A stretch of 64,000 bases of DNA from the NCBI GenBank assembly GCA_031367105.1, contig JANLPG010000078.1, positions 22,524-86,523 on the forward strand, written 5' to 3'. Below, piece by piece: positions 25,748 to 35,042 of the stretch (the stretch's first letter is position 1; every line of letters begins with the position of its first letter). The position numbers and the translations under genes are program-made. Source of the stretch: Palsa-1233 sp031367105. Its GTDB lineage: Bacteria > Gemmatimonadota > Gemmatimonadetes > Gemmatimonadales > GWC2-71-9. A model generated the notes under the pieces. The model searched no databases, had not been told where the DNA came from, and worked only from the letters and a program-made list of their open reading frames with translations.

Positions 25748-26648
25748 AGAGGAGTTCCACGCCTACTCCGACGGCGAAATGTCGTCGGCGCAGCATGCCG
25801 AGATCGCCGAACACCTCCTGGCCTGCCTCATCTGTCGATCGATGTTTGGCGAGGTTCAGGGGGTTCGGTCGCGCTCGGTGCTCCTGCTCGCGATCGCCTC
25901 CCCGCGGGTCATCAAGCGTCCGGCGTTCCCCGCGGTCCCGGCCCGGACCGGTCGCGTCAAGCGCCCTTGGCTGGGCCTCATCGCCGCGAGCATCGCGATC
26001 GTCGGTGTGAGCACTTGGCTCGCAGTGCAGCCGGTCCCCGCGAACCAACCGACGCCTCGCCTCGCCACCGCCTTCGTGGCGCCGACGCTTTTCGCGCGGG
26101 TCGGCACCGCACTCGATGCGGCGAATGGTGGGGCTGTGCTGACGTCGGATCAGCGCACGTTGACCCTCGCCTCCCGGGCGGTGGTTCACCCCCGGGTTGT
26201 TGGCCCGATGCCCTCGTTCACTCCCGTTCGACGGATGCGCCCGCTTGAGCCGCTGGCGGAGATCGATCCGTCCGCTGACTGGGAATTGATCTCCTGGGAC
26301 GCCGCGATGGCGCTGGCGCAGGGCTCGATCGCTCGCCTCGAAGGGTACCCGGTCAGCGCGGTCCGAATCCAGCGGAGCAGCAGCGGCGGCCGTCCGACCT
26401 TTCTGGTGCGGCATCAACTGGCCGACGGGCGTTCGCTCTGGGTGGTCGAAGGCCCCGTCGAGGACGTTGGCCCGCTCCATCGCCTGCTGCAGGCCAGCGG
26501 CCTCTCGATGTCGATGCCGTTGCGCGGAACGCCCGACTACGTCGGCAGCGATGATGCGCCTCGGCGTACCGTCCGGGTGGTGACGATCGCCGCGTATCTG
26601 CCGTCGGACTCGCTGAACGTGATGGTGGGAAGGTTGACGCTGAAGTAA
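25692..26648 (+). CDS. ZAS-type transmembrane anti-sigma factor
   Basis: Up to 318 residues. The start is uncertain: ATG at 25692, TTG at 25716 or GTG at 25728, all overlapping the sigma gene. The N-terminal zinc-associated anti-sigma domain has the ligands in HAEIAEHLLACLICR (HxxxCxxC). One membrane helix follows (PWLGLIAASIAIVGVSTWLA), then about 200 residues outside the membrane, unrelated to known sensors that I recognise. It should hold the sigma factor at the inner membrane. The overlap with the sigma gene supports a cognate pair. The GATGG-repeat hairpin element begins just after the stop. Confidence 0.88.
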   Translation: MRWRPRPKLSLVVRPHVPEEEFHAYSDGEMSSAQHAEIAEHLLACLICRSMFGEVQGVRSRSVLLLAIASPRVIKRPAFPAVPARTGRVKRPWLGLIAASIAIVGVSTWLAVQPVPANQPTPRLATAFVAPTLFARVGTALDAANGGAVLTSDQRTLTLASRAVVHPRVVGPMPSFTPVRRMRPLEPLAEIDPSADWELISWDAAMALAQGSIARLEGYPVSAVRIQRSSSGGRPTFLVRHQLADGRSLWVVEGPVEDVGPLHRLLQASGLSMSMPLRGTPDYVGSDDAPRRTVRVVTIAAYLPSDSLNVMVGRLTLK

Positions 26649-26658
26649 GTCGATGACG

Positions 26659-26770
26659 GATGATGGATGGTGGATGGTGGATGATGGATAGCAACACGAA
26701 GGGCCGACTTCCCGTTGGGCAGCCGGCCCTTTGACCATATCGCTGATCCACCATCCACCATCCACCATCC
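26659..26770. repeat. GATGG-repeat inverted element with inner hairpin
   Basis: Between the convergent anti-sigma and actF genes, a GGATGGTGGATGGTGGAT stretch (26665-26682) has a perfect 18-bp inverted copy at 26746-26763. Inside lies a second hairpin, AAGGGCCG (26699-26706) with CGGCCCTT (26724-26731), ending in T residues. The outer arms are built from imperfect 7-mers (GATGGTG/GATGATG). An 18-base core (GATGATGGATGGTGGATG) recurs exactly at 42916-42933. It may serve as a two-way terminator. Confidence 0.75.
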
Positions 26771-26777
26771 TAATGCC

Positions 26778-28049
26778 CTAGTGCGCCGCTTCCCGCTGCA
26801 GCGTAATCAGTGCGAGACGCGGTGAGACCATCGGGTAGCTCCGTGCGAACCAGCCAATCGAGGCGACGAACAGCCCCAGGAAGGTCAGCGTCGGACCGAG
26901 CTCGGGGAGTCCGAAGACGGGCCCGGCTTCGGCGGTGACCGACGGCATCACCAACAGGTAGCGCTCAAGCCAGAGGGCCGAAAGCGAGATGGTCGCAAAG
27001 ACGCCGAAGATCGCCGGGGTCTTCTTGGGTCCGACCGCGAGCAGGCCGGTAAACGGAAGCACGAACATTCCCAGGAACACCGCACTTCCGACGACCCGCC
27101 ACGGTCCCCAGAGACGCGCGAAGATGAACCCCGTCTCCTCGGGAAGGTTGCCGTACCAGATGACCAGGAATTGAGCCCACATCAGGTAGGTCCAGAACAC
27201 CGTGAAGCCGAAGCAGAGCTTTCCCAGATCGTGCCGTTGCTTCGGGGAGATGAACTCGCTCAATCCAGCGCCGTGATTGCGCGAGAAAATCATCAGTAGC
27301 CCCAGCAACATATGCGCGCCCAGAAACGACCCCATGAAGAACCAGCCGCCGAGCAGGTTGGAGAACCAGTGCGGTTGGAGCGCCATAATCCCGTCGAAGG
27401 CAACCAGGGTGAAGACGAGGGCGTAGACGACGGCGAAGGTGGCCGCCAGACGATAAATCCTGGTGTGATTCTCGGCCTCGTCGTAACCGGTCAGCATCCG
27501 CTCATACCGCGCCTTGCGGCGGTCACTGACCTTCGCCTTCGCGTGGAACAGGTCGGGGAGCATATCGCTCCGGATCAGCCACACGCCGATCGCGTACAGA
27601 ATGCCCAGGCCAACCAGCAGCCGCGTCGCCATCCACGGGCGGGAGAGCCAGAGAGCCTTCCCCGGCGAGACACCCGGCAACGCAGCTTCCATATTGCCGT
27701 AGATGTCGTGATAGCCCACCGTGAAGATGAGGACCAGCCCGATCAGCGAGATGGGGATGAATCCCGACACCGCCTGCGAGAGGCGGAGGATCACCCCCGA
27801 CCACTTGGCATTGGCGATCTTGTGCACCGCAGTGATGGCGATCGAGCCGCCGGTGAGCGACGTGAAAAAGAGCCAGTTGACGTGAAAGGACTGCCAGGCC
27901 CGGTGGCTTCCTGCCCCGGTCAGCGCGAGCGAGAACACGACCAGCCCGATGAATGCGAGCACGCCGCCCACGGTGAGGAACGAGCCGTAATTTCCGGTCA
28001 CACTCTTCTCGGTCAGCTCATCGTGCACTGCGGCGAAATCGGTGGCCAT
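26778..28049 (-). CDS. actF: Alternative complex III integral membrane subunit ActF
   Basis: 423 residues from the ATG at 28049, which overlaps the actE stop by one base; longer frames upstream are not coding. Ten or so membrane helices are visible, for example GVLAFIGLVVFSLALTG, IPISLIGLVLIFTVGYHDIY, LAATFAVVYALVFTLVAF and FGVFATISLSALWLERYLLV. It is related to NrfD/PsrC-type quinol-binding subunits and pairs with ActC in the membrane part of quinol:cytochrome c oxidoreductase. It is the last gene of the act operon. ActG, a small subunit of some complexes, is not seen. Confidence 0.9.
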   Translation of the reverse strand: MATDFAAVHDELTEKSVTGNYGSFLTVGGVLAFIGLVVFSLALTGAGSHRAWQSFHVNWLFFTSLTGGSIAITAVHKIANAKWSGVILRLSQAVSGFIPISLIGLVLIFTVGYHDIYGNMEAALPGVSPGKALWLSRPWMATRLLVGLGILYAIGVWLIRSDMLPDLFHAKAKVSDRRKARYERMLTGYDEAENHTRIYRLAATFAVVYALVFTLVAFDGIMALQPHWFSNLLGGWFFMGSFLGAHMLLGLLMIFSRNHGAGLSEFISPKQRHDLGKLCFGFTVFWTYLMWAQFLVIWYGNLPEETGFIFARLWGPWRVVGSAVFLGMFVLPFTGLLAVGPKKTPAIFGVFATISLSALWLERYLLVMPSVTAEAGPVFGLPELGPTLTFLGLFVASIGWFARSYPMVSPRLALITLQREAAH

Positions 28050-28651
28050 CAGCGGGCCCCTCCAGCGGCAGGCGGCAGCGGCGACTTCGCTTGCAGCGAA
28101 CGGACGTAATCGACGACGGCCCAGCGTTCGTCGGGGCGGACGATCTTGTCGCCGTACTGCGGCATCCCGGCCCTGCCATAGCGGACGATGCTGTAGAGGT
28201 AGCCGTCGGCCCAATGCCGTGCGTTCGCCGTCAGCAACGAGGGTGCCCCGTTGTACGGCGTCACGGTCCCATCGGCGGCGCCCTGGAAGCCGTGGCAGAC
28301 GGCGCAATACGTGTTGAACAGCTCTTCCCCGCCTCGGGCGCCGACCTTGGCTGGCCCCGTCGGGTGCTGCAGGGCATTGGCGACCAGGGTATCGAATCCG
28401 TAGACCGGGAATGCCGCCGCCGGATCGCCGACACGCCACTCTCGCTCGCCACCGCCCATCGGCACGACGCCGGCGGGGGTATTGCGCGGAATGTCGGTCC
28501 GCTGATAGGGGTGAACCCCCTTGGACAAGAGCATATGGTCGAACCACGGCACTCGGTGCATCAGGTCGTCAGGTGACGGAACTTCGTTGTACCACCAGTT
28601 GCAGCCACCGAGCCCGAGCAGCAGGATCGCGAACGTCAGCCTACGCGTCAC
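28049..28651 (-). CDS. actE: Alternative complex III monoheme cytochrome c subunit ActE
   Basis: 200 residues. The N-terminus is a lipoprotein signal (LTFAILLLGLGGC) and the mature part holds one c-type heme motif, CAVCH, in LFNTYCAVCHGFQGAADGTV, with a downstream Met in YGRAGMPQYGDKI as likely sixth ligand. It is the mobile-facing cytochrome of the complex and passes electrons toward an oxidase. Its start overlaps the actD end by 11 nt and its stop overlaps the actF start. Confidence 0.92.
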   Translation of the reverse strand: MTRRLTFAILLLGLGGCNWWYNEVPSPDDLMHRVPWFDHMLLSKGVHPYQRTDIPRNTPAGVVPMGGGEREWRVGDPAAAFPVYGFDTLVANALQHPTGPAKVGARGGEELFNTYCAVCHGFQGAADGTVTPYNGAPSLLTANARHWADGYLYSIVRYGRAGMPQYGDKIVRPDERWAVVDYVRSLQAKSPLPPAAGGAR

Positions 28652-29150
28652 GGAGGACCTCCACCGAGCCAGCGGCAGTGAGCATCGCTGCTACCGCGGC
28701 GGCCTTGTCGGCACTGCAGGGGACGAAGACCCCGATGAGGTCGTCGCTGTACTTGGGGTGGTAAGGCCGGCCCTTCAACGAGCGCATCGCCGAGAGAATG
28801 ATGATGCCGGCCACGGTCGAGAGCGCACCGACGAGCACCATCAGTTCAAAGCCGAACACCACATACGGCGGGATCGCCGCGATCGGCTTGCCACCCACCA
28901 GCAGCGGCCAGTCGCGCGACATCCAGATGGTCATCGCAAAACCGGCGGTGCAGCCGGTCAGGCCGCCGACGAGCGTCCAGAGCCGCACCGGCGAAATCGG
29001 ATCGCCAATGGCTGCTTCCAACTCGTGGTTCGGCGCGGCCGAATACACCGTCAGGTCGGTGTGACCCTCGGCCTTGAGCCCACGGATCGCGTCACAGGCG
29101 GCGTCCACGTGCTGGAACGAACCGAGGACGCCAGGCACGGTCTTCGCCAT
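28641..29150 (-). CDS. actD: Alternative complex III subunit ActD (DUF3341)
   Basis: 169 residues with two membrane helices (LWTLVGGLTGCTAGFAMTIW and VVFGFELMVLVGALSTVAGI). The N-terminal soluble part (VPGVLGSFQHVDAACDAIRG, then GHTDLTVYS) and PKYSDDLIGVFVPC at the C-terminus match the DUF3341 form of ActD. It stabilises the membrane part of the complex; no cofactor is expected. The start overlaps the actC stop by one base. Confidence 0.9.
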   Translation of the reverse strand: MAKTVPGVLGSFQHVDAACDAIRGLKAEGHTDLTVYSAAPNHELEAAIGDPISPVRLWTLVGGLTGCTAGFAMTIWMSRDWPLLVGGKPIAAIPPYVVFGFELMVLVGALSTVAGIIILSAMRSLKGRPYHPKYSDDLIGVFVPCSADKAAAVAAMLTAAGSVEVLRDA

Positions 29151-30508
29151 CAGTGTGCCTCCCCGTGACTCTTCCGGCGCGGCATCGGGATCAGCTCCTT
29201 GAGCTCCTGGATCGCCACGATCGGGAAATTCTTGTAGAACAGGGTGAACCAGAGGCCAAACCAGCCGAAGGAACCGGCCAGCAGGAACCAGTCAGCCCAG
29301 GTCGGGTTGATCTGCCCCCAGGCATAGGGGAGGTAGTCGTTGGCCAATGACGACACGACGATGACGTAGCGCTCGAACCACATCCCGATATTGATGAAGA
29401 TCGAGATGACGAACAGCGCCGTCACATTCGTGCGGATCTTCCGGAACCAGAGCAGCTGCGAGACGAATGCGTTGCAGATGATCATCGTCCAGCCAGCCCA
29501 CCAGTTGGGGCCGAGGGCGCGGCGGAAGAAGGTGACCTGTTCAAAGGTGGAGCCGGAATACCACGCCACGAAGTATTCCATTGCGTACGCATAGAAGAGA
29601 ATCGACCCGGTGAACAGTGTCAGCTTCCCGAGGTTGTCAAAGTGGTAATCGGTGATCAGGTGCTCGAACTTGAGCACCTTCCGAAGCGGAATGATCAGCG
29701 TAAAGACCATGCCGATGCCGGAATAGATGGCCCCGGCGACGAAGTAGGGTGCGAAGATGGTGCCGTGCCAGCCGGGGACGATCGACGAGGCGAAGTCCCA
29801 CGAAACCACGGAGTGCACCGACAGCACCAGCGGGGTCGCCAAGGCCGCCAGGTAGAGATACGCCCTGGTGTAGTGGCGCCATTGCGAGTCCGCACCGGTC
29901 CAGCCGAGGGAGAGTGCCCCATAGACCTTCTTCTTCCAGCCGCTGACGTTGTCCCGGACCGCGGCAATGTCAGGAACGAGTCCCACCATCAGGAAGGTGC
30001 TCGAGACGGTGAGGTAGGTCGAAATGGCAAAGACGTCCCAGAGCAGCGGCGACTTGAAATTCGGCCAGAGATACCGCTGGTTGGGATAGGGAAGCAGCCA
30101 GTAGAAGATCCACTCACGACCGATGTGGATGATCGGGAAGAGCGCAGCCGTCATCACGGCGAACACGGTCATCGCCTCGGTGGCACGGTAGACCGCCGTG
30201 CGCCACGGTGAGCGGAACAGGAAGAGAATGGCGGAGATCAGCGTGCCCGCGTGGCCAATTCCGACCCAGAAAACGAATGTCGTGATATAGACCGACCACA
30301 TGATCGGCGGCGCATAGCCGGCGATGCCGAGGCCGTACTTCAGCTCCGCCGTGACGGTGCCGAAGAGGACCAGCGTGAGGAAGGCCATCGTCGCGAGCAG
30401 GATGTAGTAGCCCCGCGTCGGCTTGTCGGTGATCGACCGCAAGACGTCACGCGTGACCTCGGCGTGCGTCTGGGTTGGGATGCTCGGATCGTGCGCAATC
30501 ACCGCCAT
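29150..30508 (-). CDS. actC: Alternative complex III quinol-binding subunit ActC (NrfD/PsrC family)
   Basis: 452 residues with about ten membrane helices. NrfD-type marks include VYITTFVFWVGIGHAGTLIS, AALFPIIHIGREWIFYWLLP and VVSWDFASSIVPGWHGTIFA. It binds quinol at the periplasmic side and hands electrons to the iron-sulfur subunit ActB, encoded just upstream with a one-base gap. The gene also abuts actD. The length and helix pattern match the family. Confidence 0.93.
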   Translation of the reverse strand: MAVIAHDPSIPTQTHAEVTRDVLRSITDKPTRGYYILLATMAFLTLVLFGTVTAELKYGLGIAGYAPPIMWSVYITTFVFWVGIGHAGTLISAILFLFRSPWRTAVYRATEAMTVFAVMTAALFPIIHIGREWIFYWLLPYPNQRYLWPNFKSPLLWDVFAISTYLTVSSTFLMVGLVPDIAAVRDNVSGWKKKVYGALSLGWTGADSQWRHYTRAYLYLAALATPLVLSVHSVVSWDFASSIVPGWHGTIFAPYFVAGAIYSGIGMVFTLIIPLRKVLKFEHLITDYHFDNLGKLTLFTGSILFYAYAMEYFVAWYSGSTFEQVTFFRRALGPNWWAGWTMIICNAFVSQLLWFRKIRTNVTALFVISIFINIGMWFERYVIVVSSLANDYLPYAWGQINPTWADWFLLAGSFGWFGLWFTLFYKNFPIVAIQELKELIPMPRRKSHGEAH

Positions 30509-30509
30509 C

Positions 30510-33500
30510 TCAGTGCTCCCCCGATCCGTGGGCCGCGGCCGGCTCGCGATGGAGCACCTTGGCGAGATAGGTGACCGCCGGACGGACGTTCGTTTCTTCG
30601 AGCATCACGTATCCTCGCGGGTCGCGCTTCCACTGGACGACGACGGACTCGGGATCCTTGACGTTCCCGAACGCCAGCGCGCCCGAGGGACAGGCCTGAG
30701 CACAGGCCGGCTTGATCTCCCCGTCCTTGAGCTCCCGGTCCTCGAGCTTGGCACTGTTCTGGGCCCCGCGAATACGCTGAATGCAAAAGGTGCACTTCTC
30801 CATTACACCGCGGGCCCGGACCGTGACCTCCGGATTGAGCTGGAGATTGAGCGGCTCCGGCCACGCCATCTCACTGTATTTCGACCAGTTGAAATAGCGA
30901 ACCTTGAAGGGACAGTTGTTGCTGCAGTACCGGGTGCCAACGCAACGGTTGTACACCTGACCGTTGAGGCCGTCGGGGGTGTGGTACGACGCATACACCG
31001 GGCAGACCGGTTCACAGGGGGCGTTGTCGCAGTGCTGACACATCACCGGTGCGAAACGCGCCTCGAGTGGCTCGCCGTTCTCGCCGCCCTCCCAGTACCG
31101 CTCGATCCGTATCCAGCTCATCTCGCGACCCTTGAAGATCTGTTCCTCGCCCACGGTCGCAATGTTGTTCTCGGCGTAGCACGCGGTGACACAAGCGGAA
31201 CAGCCGGTACAGCGCGAGAGATCTACCGCCATCCCCCACTTGGGATGCGCGCCGGCGTAGTTGCCCAGCTTCGTGCGCTCAGTCTGACTTTCGTACCACC
31301 CGGCGATCGCCTCGGCTTCCTTCGGCGTATTGACTTCGTGCGCCGGGTGCCCTTCGGCCTTGATCGCCTCTTCCGGAGTCATTCCCTTGGCGGCATAGGC
31401 CAACGGCATCGCTTCGATGATGCCACGCCCGAGCTGGCGGGGGTTGCCCGACGTCTTCGACACCTTGCGGTAGTCGCCAGTGGTCCTGACCGACACCTTG
31501 GTGCTGACATAGGGCAGGAAACCTTGGCCATCAGCGGCACCGAGGAGGTCGAGTGCGTTGACTCCGCGCCCCTTGGCATAGCGACCGTATTCGGTATGAC
31601 CCAGGCCCAGCGGCATCGCCAGCACGTCCTCGCGAATGCCAGGATAGACACAGACCTGGGCGCGGATGGTGCCGTGCGGCGAGGTGAGCTCGAGGTACTC
31701 ACCTTCGCGAACATCGATCCGCCTGGCCGTTTCGGGGTTGACCTCGACCCACGACTGCCAGGTGATCTTCGTCACTGGGTCGGGATTCTCGAGCAGCCAG
31801 GGCTTGTTGGTGCCCCGGCCATCGTGATACATCGAACTGGGGAACGGAAGAAAGACGAACTCGCCGGTCCCATCGAAGGTCGGCGGTGCGGCCGTGATCG
31901 TCGTGGCCCCCGCGACCAGCGCCACGGCGGCTGTCGGCGCCGCGCCATAGACACCACCGCGGCTGAGCGAGTCGCGCCAGTAGCTGTCGAAGTCGCCGGC
32001 TGGCGCAGCCTTCTGCCACTCGCTCTTGAGGTGGGCCTCGAAGCTGGGCGCGGAGAAGGCGGCGAGCGAGCCGCCGGCGATCTGGGCGGCCTTGAGGAGG
32101 ACATCGCCGGTGTGCATTCCGGCGAACACCGGCTCGACCACCGGCTGCAGCAAGCCGACTATGCCGTCGCGCGGACGGAAGTCATCCCAGCGCTCGAGCG
32201 CGTGCAGATTGGGCAGGATCAGGTCACAGGCCGCCGCCGTCTCATCCAGAATTGATGCGGTAGAGATCTTATAGGGCACCTTGGCGAACGCCTCGGCGAA
32301 CTTCCCACTCCGGGGCAGCGCGTAGAGCGGATTGGCCTCGTGCACCAGCACCACCTGGAGCTGCCCGGCGCGCATCGATTCGAACAGCGACAGCACGTCG
32401 CCATAGCCGGAGGCCGAGGCAGGAGCGGCCCCGAAGAGCACGGTCTTGCCGACGTTGCCAGCGGCCTCGTTGAGCAGGTTCACGGCGCGACAGAGTTCGA
32501 TCGCGCCGCGGTGCTGCGCCGCCACGCCGCCGGCCACGGCCAGCGACGGCGATGCAGCCGCGAAGGCCTCTCCGAGGGCGGTCAGTTGTACGACGGTGAG
32601 ACCGGTGGCCTTGGCCACCTGCTCTGGCGCATACGCCGAGAGCGCGCCCGCCAGCGCGCTACCGCGCCTGGCGGCGACCACCTGGGCCATCGCGAGGGCA
32701 ACCATCACCTCGCTGCCCGCAGGGACGTTCAGCCACTCATCTGCGTTCGCCGCGGTGAGTGAGAGCCGTGGCCCGACGAAGACGTGCTTCGACATCGTGC
32801 CATCGTGGAAGCCGTGCGACTGCGCGAAGCCACGCTGCTGCTCGACCACCGGGCCCCAGGTTTCGAGGAAATCGGCACCGAACGAGACGATGTACCGGGC
32901 ATTGGCGAAGTCGTACACCGGCAGATCGGTGCGGCCCCAGCTCTGCGCATTGGCCTTGCGCTCGGCCTCGCGCGCGAAGGGCTCCCAGTGGACCACCTTG
33001 CCGCCCGCCGCACCGACCCACTGTTCCATCAGGGTGGAGAACGTCGAGGGGCCGTAGCCGTTGATCGCCGCCACCTTCCCGTTGGCAGCGAGGAACTTGG
33101 CGGCGACCCGCGAGGCGGCATCGTTCCACGAGATCGCATCGAAGCCACCGGCTGCGTTCCGTGCCATCGGACCGGCGAGGCGATCGGGGTTGTAGAGCCC
33201 CTGGAGTCCAGCCTGACCGCGGCTGCACAGCGTCCCGGCGTTGATCGGATGCTCGGCGTTGCCCTCGAGCTTGATGGGGCGGGCCTCGCGCGTCTTGACC
33301 GCGAGCCCACAGCCTGCGCTGCACTCGGTGCAGGTGCTGGCATACCAGGTTGCCACGCCAGGGACCTGCTGCTCCGACTGGACCAGATAGGGCACCAGCT
33401 TGGCGACCTTGTCCGTGGAGCAACCGGAGAGCGCGGCAGCACCGGCGCCGGTCACGCCCAACACCTTGAGGAATTGCCGTCGATCGACGCCGGACGTCTC

Positions 33501-33548
33501 GCTCTCGTCGGCCATCGCCGCTCCGTGGTCGGGATGTCTGGTCGTCAT
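30510..33548 (-). CDS. actB: Alternative complex III iron-sulfur subunit ActB
   Basis: 1012 residues. The N-terminus has a Tat-type signal (DRRQFLKVLGVTGAGAAALS followed by GC). The first two thirds resemble molybdopterin oxidoreductases (CTECSAGCGLAVKTREARP, LCSRGQAGLQGLYNPDRL), a domain thought to have lost its cofactor in ActB. The last third has ferredoxin-type clusters: CTGCSACVTACYAENN, CQHCDNAPCEPVCPVYA, YCSNNCPFKV, CTFCIQRIRGA and ACAQACPSGA, enough for several [4Fe-4S]/[3Fe-4S] centres. It moves electrons from quinol to the heme subunits. An alternative start is the ATG at 33515. Gaps to actA and actC are one base each. Confidence 0.94.
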   Translation of the reverse strand: MTTRHPDHGAAMADESETSGVDRRQFLKVLGVTGAGAAALSGCSTDKVAKLVPYLVQSEQQVPGVATWYASTCTECSAGCGLAVKTREARPIKLEGNAEHPINAGTLCSRGQAGLQGLYNPDRLAGPMARNAAGGFDAISWNDAASRVAAKFLAANGKVAAINGYGPSTFSTLMEQWVGAAGGKVVHWEPFAREAERKANAQSWGRTDLPVYDFANARYIVSFGADFLETWGPVVEQQRGFAQSHGFHDGTMSKHVFVGPRLSLTAANADEWLNVPAGSEVMVALAMAQVVAARRGSALAGALSAYAPEQVAKATGLTVVQLTALGEAFAAASPSLAVAGGVAAQHRGAIELCRAVNLLNEAAGNVGKTVLFGAAPASASGYGDVLSLFESMRAGQLQVVLVHEANPLYALPRSGKFAEAFAKVPYKISTASILDETAAACDLILPNLHALERWDDFRPRDGIVGLLQPVVEPVFAGMHTGDVLLKAAQIAGGSLAAFSAPSFEAHLKSEWQKAAPAGDFDSYWRDSLSRGGVYGAAPTAAVALVAGATTITAAPPTFDGTGEFVFLPFPSSMYHDGRGTNKPWLLENPDPVTKITWQSWVEVNPETARRIDVREGEYLELTSPHGTIRAQVCVYPGIREDVLAMPLGLGHTEYGRYAKGRGVNALDLLGAADGQGFLPYVSTKVSVRTTGDYRKVSKTSGNPRQLGRGIIEAMPLAYAAKGMTPEEAIKAEGHPAHEVNTPKEAEAIAGWYESQTERTKLGNYAGAHPKWGMAVDLSRCTGCSACVTACYAENNIATVGEEQIFKGREMSWIRIERYWEGGENGEPLEARFAPVMCQHCDNAPCEPVCPVYASYHTPDGLNGQVYNRCVGTRYCSNNCPFKVRYFNWSKYSEMAWPEPLNLQLNPEVTVRARGVMEKCTFCIQRIRGAQNSAKLEDRELKDGEIKPACAQACPSGALAFGNVKDPESVVVQWKRDPRGYVMLEETNVRPAVTYLAKVLHREPAAAHGSGEH

Positions 33549-33549
33549 A

Positions 33550-34125
33550 TCAGTAGTGGCAGACAGAGCAATCGCGCGACACCTTCCGCTCGATATGGCA
33601 GCTGATGCAGAAACCCATATTGTTCACGTTATTGACCTGGTAGACCTGCGACATCCGCGAAACGTTGCCATGGCAGGAGGCGCAGGCCGCGGGGCCGAGC
33701 GCCTTGATGTGCCGCTGGTGGGGGAAGTGCACGTGCCGCGCGACGTTGTGCACCCGGACCCACTCCACCGGCTGCCTGGCACTCCAGGCCGCCTTCAGTT
33801 TGCTGATCTCGGCCTTGTTGGCGGCGCTCTTGCCGGCGATGGCGATGTGACAACCCATACAGGTCTGCATACTCGGGACGCCGGGCTCCGACGAGACACC
33901 AACGGAGTAGTGGCAGTACTGGCATTGCATCTTGAGCTGGCCAGCGTGGATGTCGTGTCGGAAGAAAATCGGCTGTTGAGGGCCTTTGAGAGACCCCGAA
34001 TCCGCCGCACTGAGCGCCGCGGGTCCGGTCGCGGCCTTCTGCGCGACGACCGGGAGCGGGGCGAGCGCCGTCAGGGCCGCTGCCATCGCCACAACGCCGA
34101 GTGCATGGACGAACCGCTTGAGCAT
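33550..34125 (-). CDS. actA: Alternative complex III pentaheme cytochrome c subunit ActA
   Basis: 191 residues. An N-terminal hydrophobic segment (ALGVVAMAAALTALAPLPVV, then AQ) acts as signal or anchor. Five CxxCH motifs are present: CQYCH, CMGCH, CASCH, CISCH and CSVCH, the number typical of ActA. Extra His residues (FFRHDIHAG, HVHFPHQRHIK) can serve as second heme ligands. It is the first gene of the act operon; the promoter should lie in the 83 bp between it and the trmJ-like gene. It receives electrons from ActB and connects to ActE. Confidence 0.94.
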   Translation of the reverse strand: MLKRFVHALGVVAMAAALTALAPLPVVAQKAATGPAALSAADSGSLKGPQQPIFFRHDIHAGQLKMQCQYCHYSVGVSSEPGVPSMQTCMGCHIAIAGKSAANKAEISKLKAAWSARQPVEWVRVHNVARHVHFPHQRHIKALGPAACASCHGNVSRMSQVYQVNNVNNMGFCISCHIERKVSRDCSVCHY

Positions 34126-34208
34126 ATCTGCTGACCGCCGATGAGGATCCGAGCCGGGTGCAACTCCTTGCCGGGCGCAAAGCTAGCCGATGACGGGGGT
34201 CCGTTCAA

Positions 34209-35042
34209 CTACGCCGGACCCGGGTCATCCACAGCGTCGGCTTCCGGCCCGGAAGATTGGCCGTTCCGACGACGCACCAGGGGGGGGAGGAGTCCCTTCC
34301 GGCGGAGGAAATGACCAATCTCGAGGCCGATCGCGCGGAAGAGGCCGGCCTCGCGGACGTCAAGATCGGCTCGGAAGATGACCTCACGAAAGCCCCGCAT
34401 CACCAGGTCGGCCTGGCGTTTCTTGAAGAACTCGATGGCGTGCATCGAGGCCTCCCAGTCGGCAAAGAGGGCTTCGAGTTCCCGGTGTGTGGTTGGCCCG
34501 GCGGCGTGTCGCGGCGGCTTCAGTGGAATCTGGTCACCCCCACGGGCCACCCAGGTCTCGTACCCCATCACCGCCCAGGCCTGCGCCAGGTTGAGCGAGG
34601 TGTATTCCGGGTTGGCGCTGATAGTCACCAGCTCGGCGCAGCGGTCCAGCTCTTCGTTGGTCAGGCCGTGATCCTCGCGGCCGGCCAGGATCCCGACCTT
34701 CCCCCCGCGACTCCGATCCACCAGCTCCACCGCGGCCTCCCGGGGGCGCAGCGTGGTGCGCTTGGCGGTGCGCTCGCGCCCCGTCAGCGCCTGGACATAG
34801 GTGAGATCCGCGAAGGCGTCATCGATGGTGTCGTGGATCGTCATCCGTTCGAGGACGTCGGCCGTGTTATGCGCCACGCCCTCGATCCGGTAGAGGTCGA
34901 CCGGGCATTCCGGAGCGACGAGGCGAATTTCGGTCACGCCGAAGTTCTTCGCGACCCGGACGCAGGAGGCGAGGTTGACCAGATCCTGGACGGCGACCAG
35001 CACCAGTACCGGTGCCGGAGGCATTTCGCGCTCTCGCTTCAT
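34209..35042 (-). CDS. trmJ: SpoU-type RNA methyltransferase, TrmJ-like
   Basis: 277 residues. SPOUT methyltransferase motifs occur in order: NLASCVRVAKNFGVTEIRLV, ILAGREDHGLTNEELDRC and the S-adenosylmethionine knot end NPEYTSLNLAQAWAVMGYE. The last motif matches TrmJ/TrmH-group enzymes that methylate the ribose 2'-OH of tRNA position 32. The C-terminal extension (ELEALFADWEASMHAIEFF) is also TrmJ-like. The exact RNA target is inferred. Its ATG overlaps by 4 nt the stop of the dehydrogenase gene upstream, so they are co-translated. Confidence 0.85.
   Translation of the reverse strand: MKREREMPPAPVLVLVAVQDLVNLASCVRVAKNFGVTEIRLVAPECPVDLYRIEGVAHNTADVLERMTIHDTIDDAFADLTYVQALTGRERTAKRTTLRPREAAVELVDRSRGGKVGILAGREDHGLTNEELDRCAELVTISANPEYTSLNLAQAWAVMGYETWVARGGDQIPLKPPRHAAGPTTHRELEALFADWEASMHAIEFFKKRQADLVMRGFREVIFRADLDVREAGLFRAIGLEIGHFLRRKGLLPPLVRRRNGQSSGPEADAVDDPGPA

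Noticed and set aside
26655..26772. CRISPR-like short repeats
   Set aside because: The units are 6-7 bp with no unique spacers and form an inverted repeat, and no cas gene is near.
28050..28547. A longer start for actF giving a 589-residue product
   Set aside because: The added part is out-of-frame actE sequence; the membrane protein begins at the ATG at 28049.
30423..32255. A 610-codon plus-strand open frame over actB/actC
   Set aside because: Opposite strand of a clearly recognised actB with ferredoxin motifs; the product has no domain and low-complexity Arg/Gly/Asp composition.
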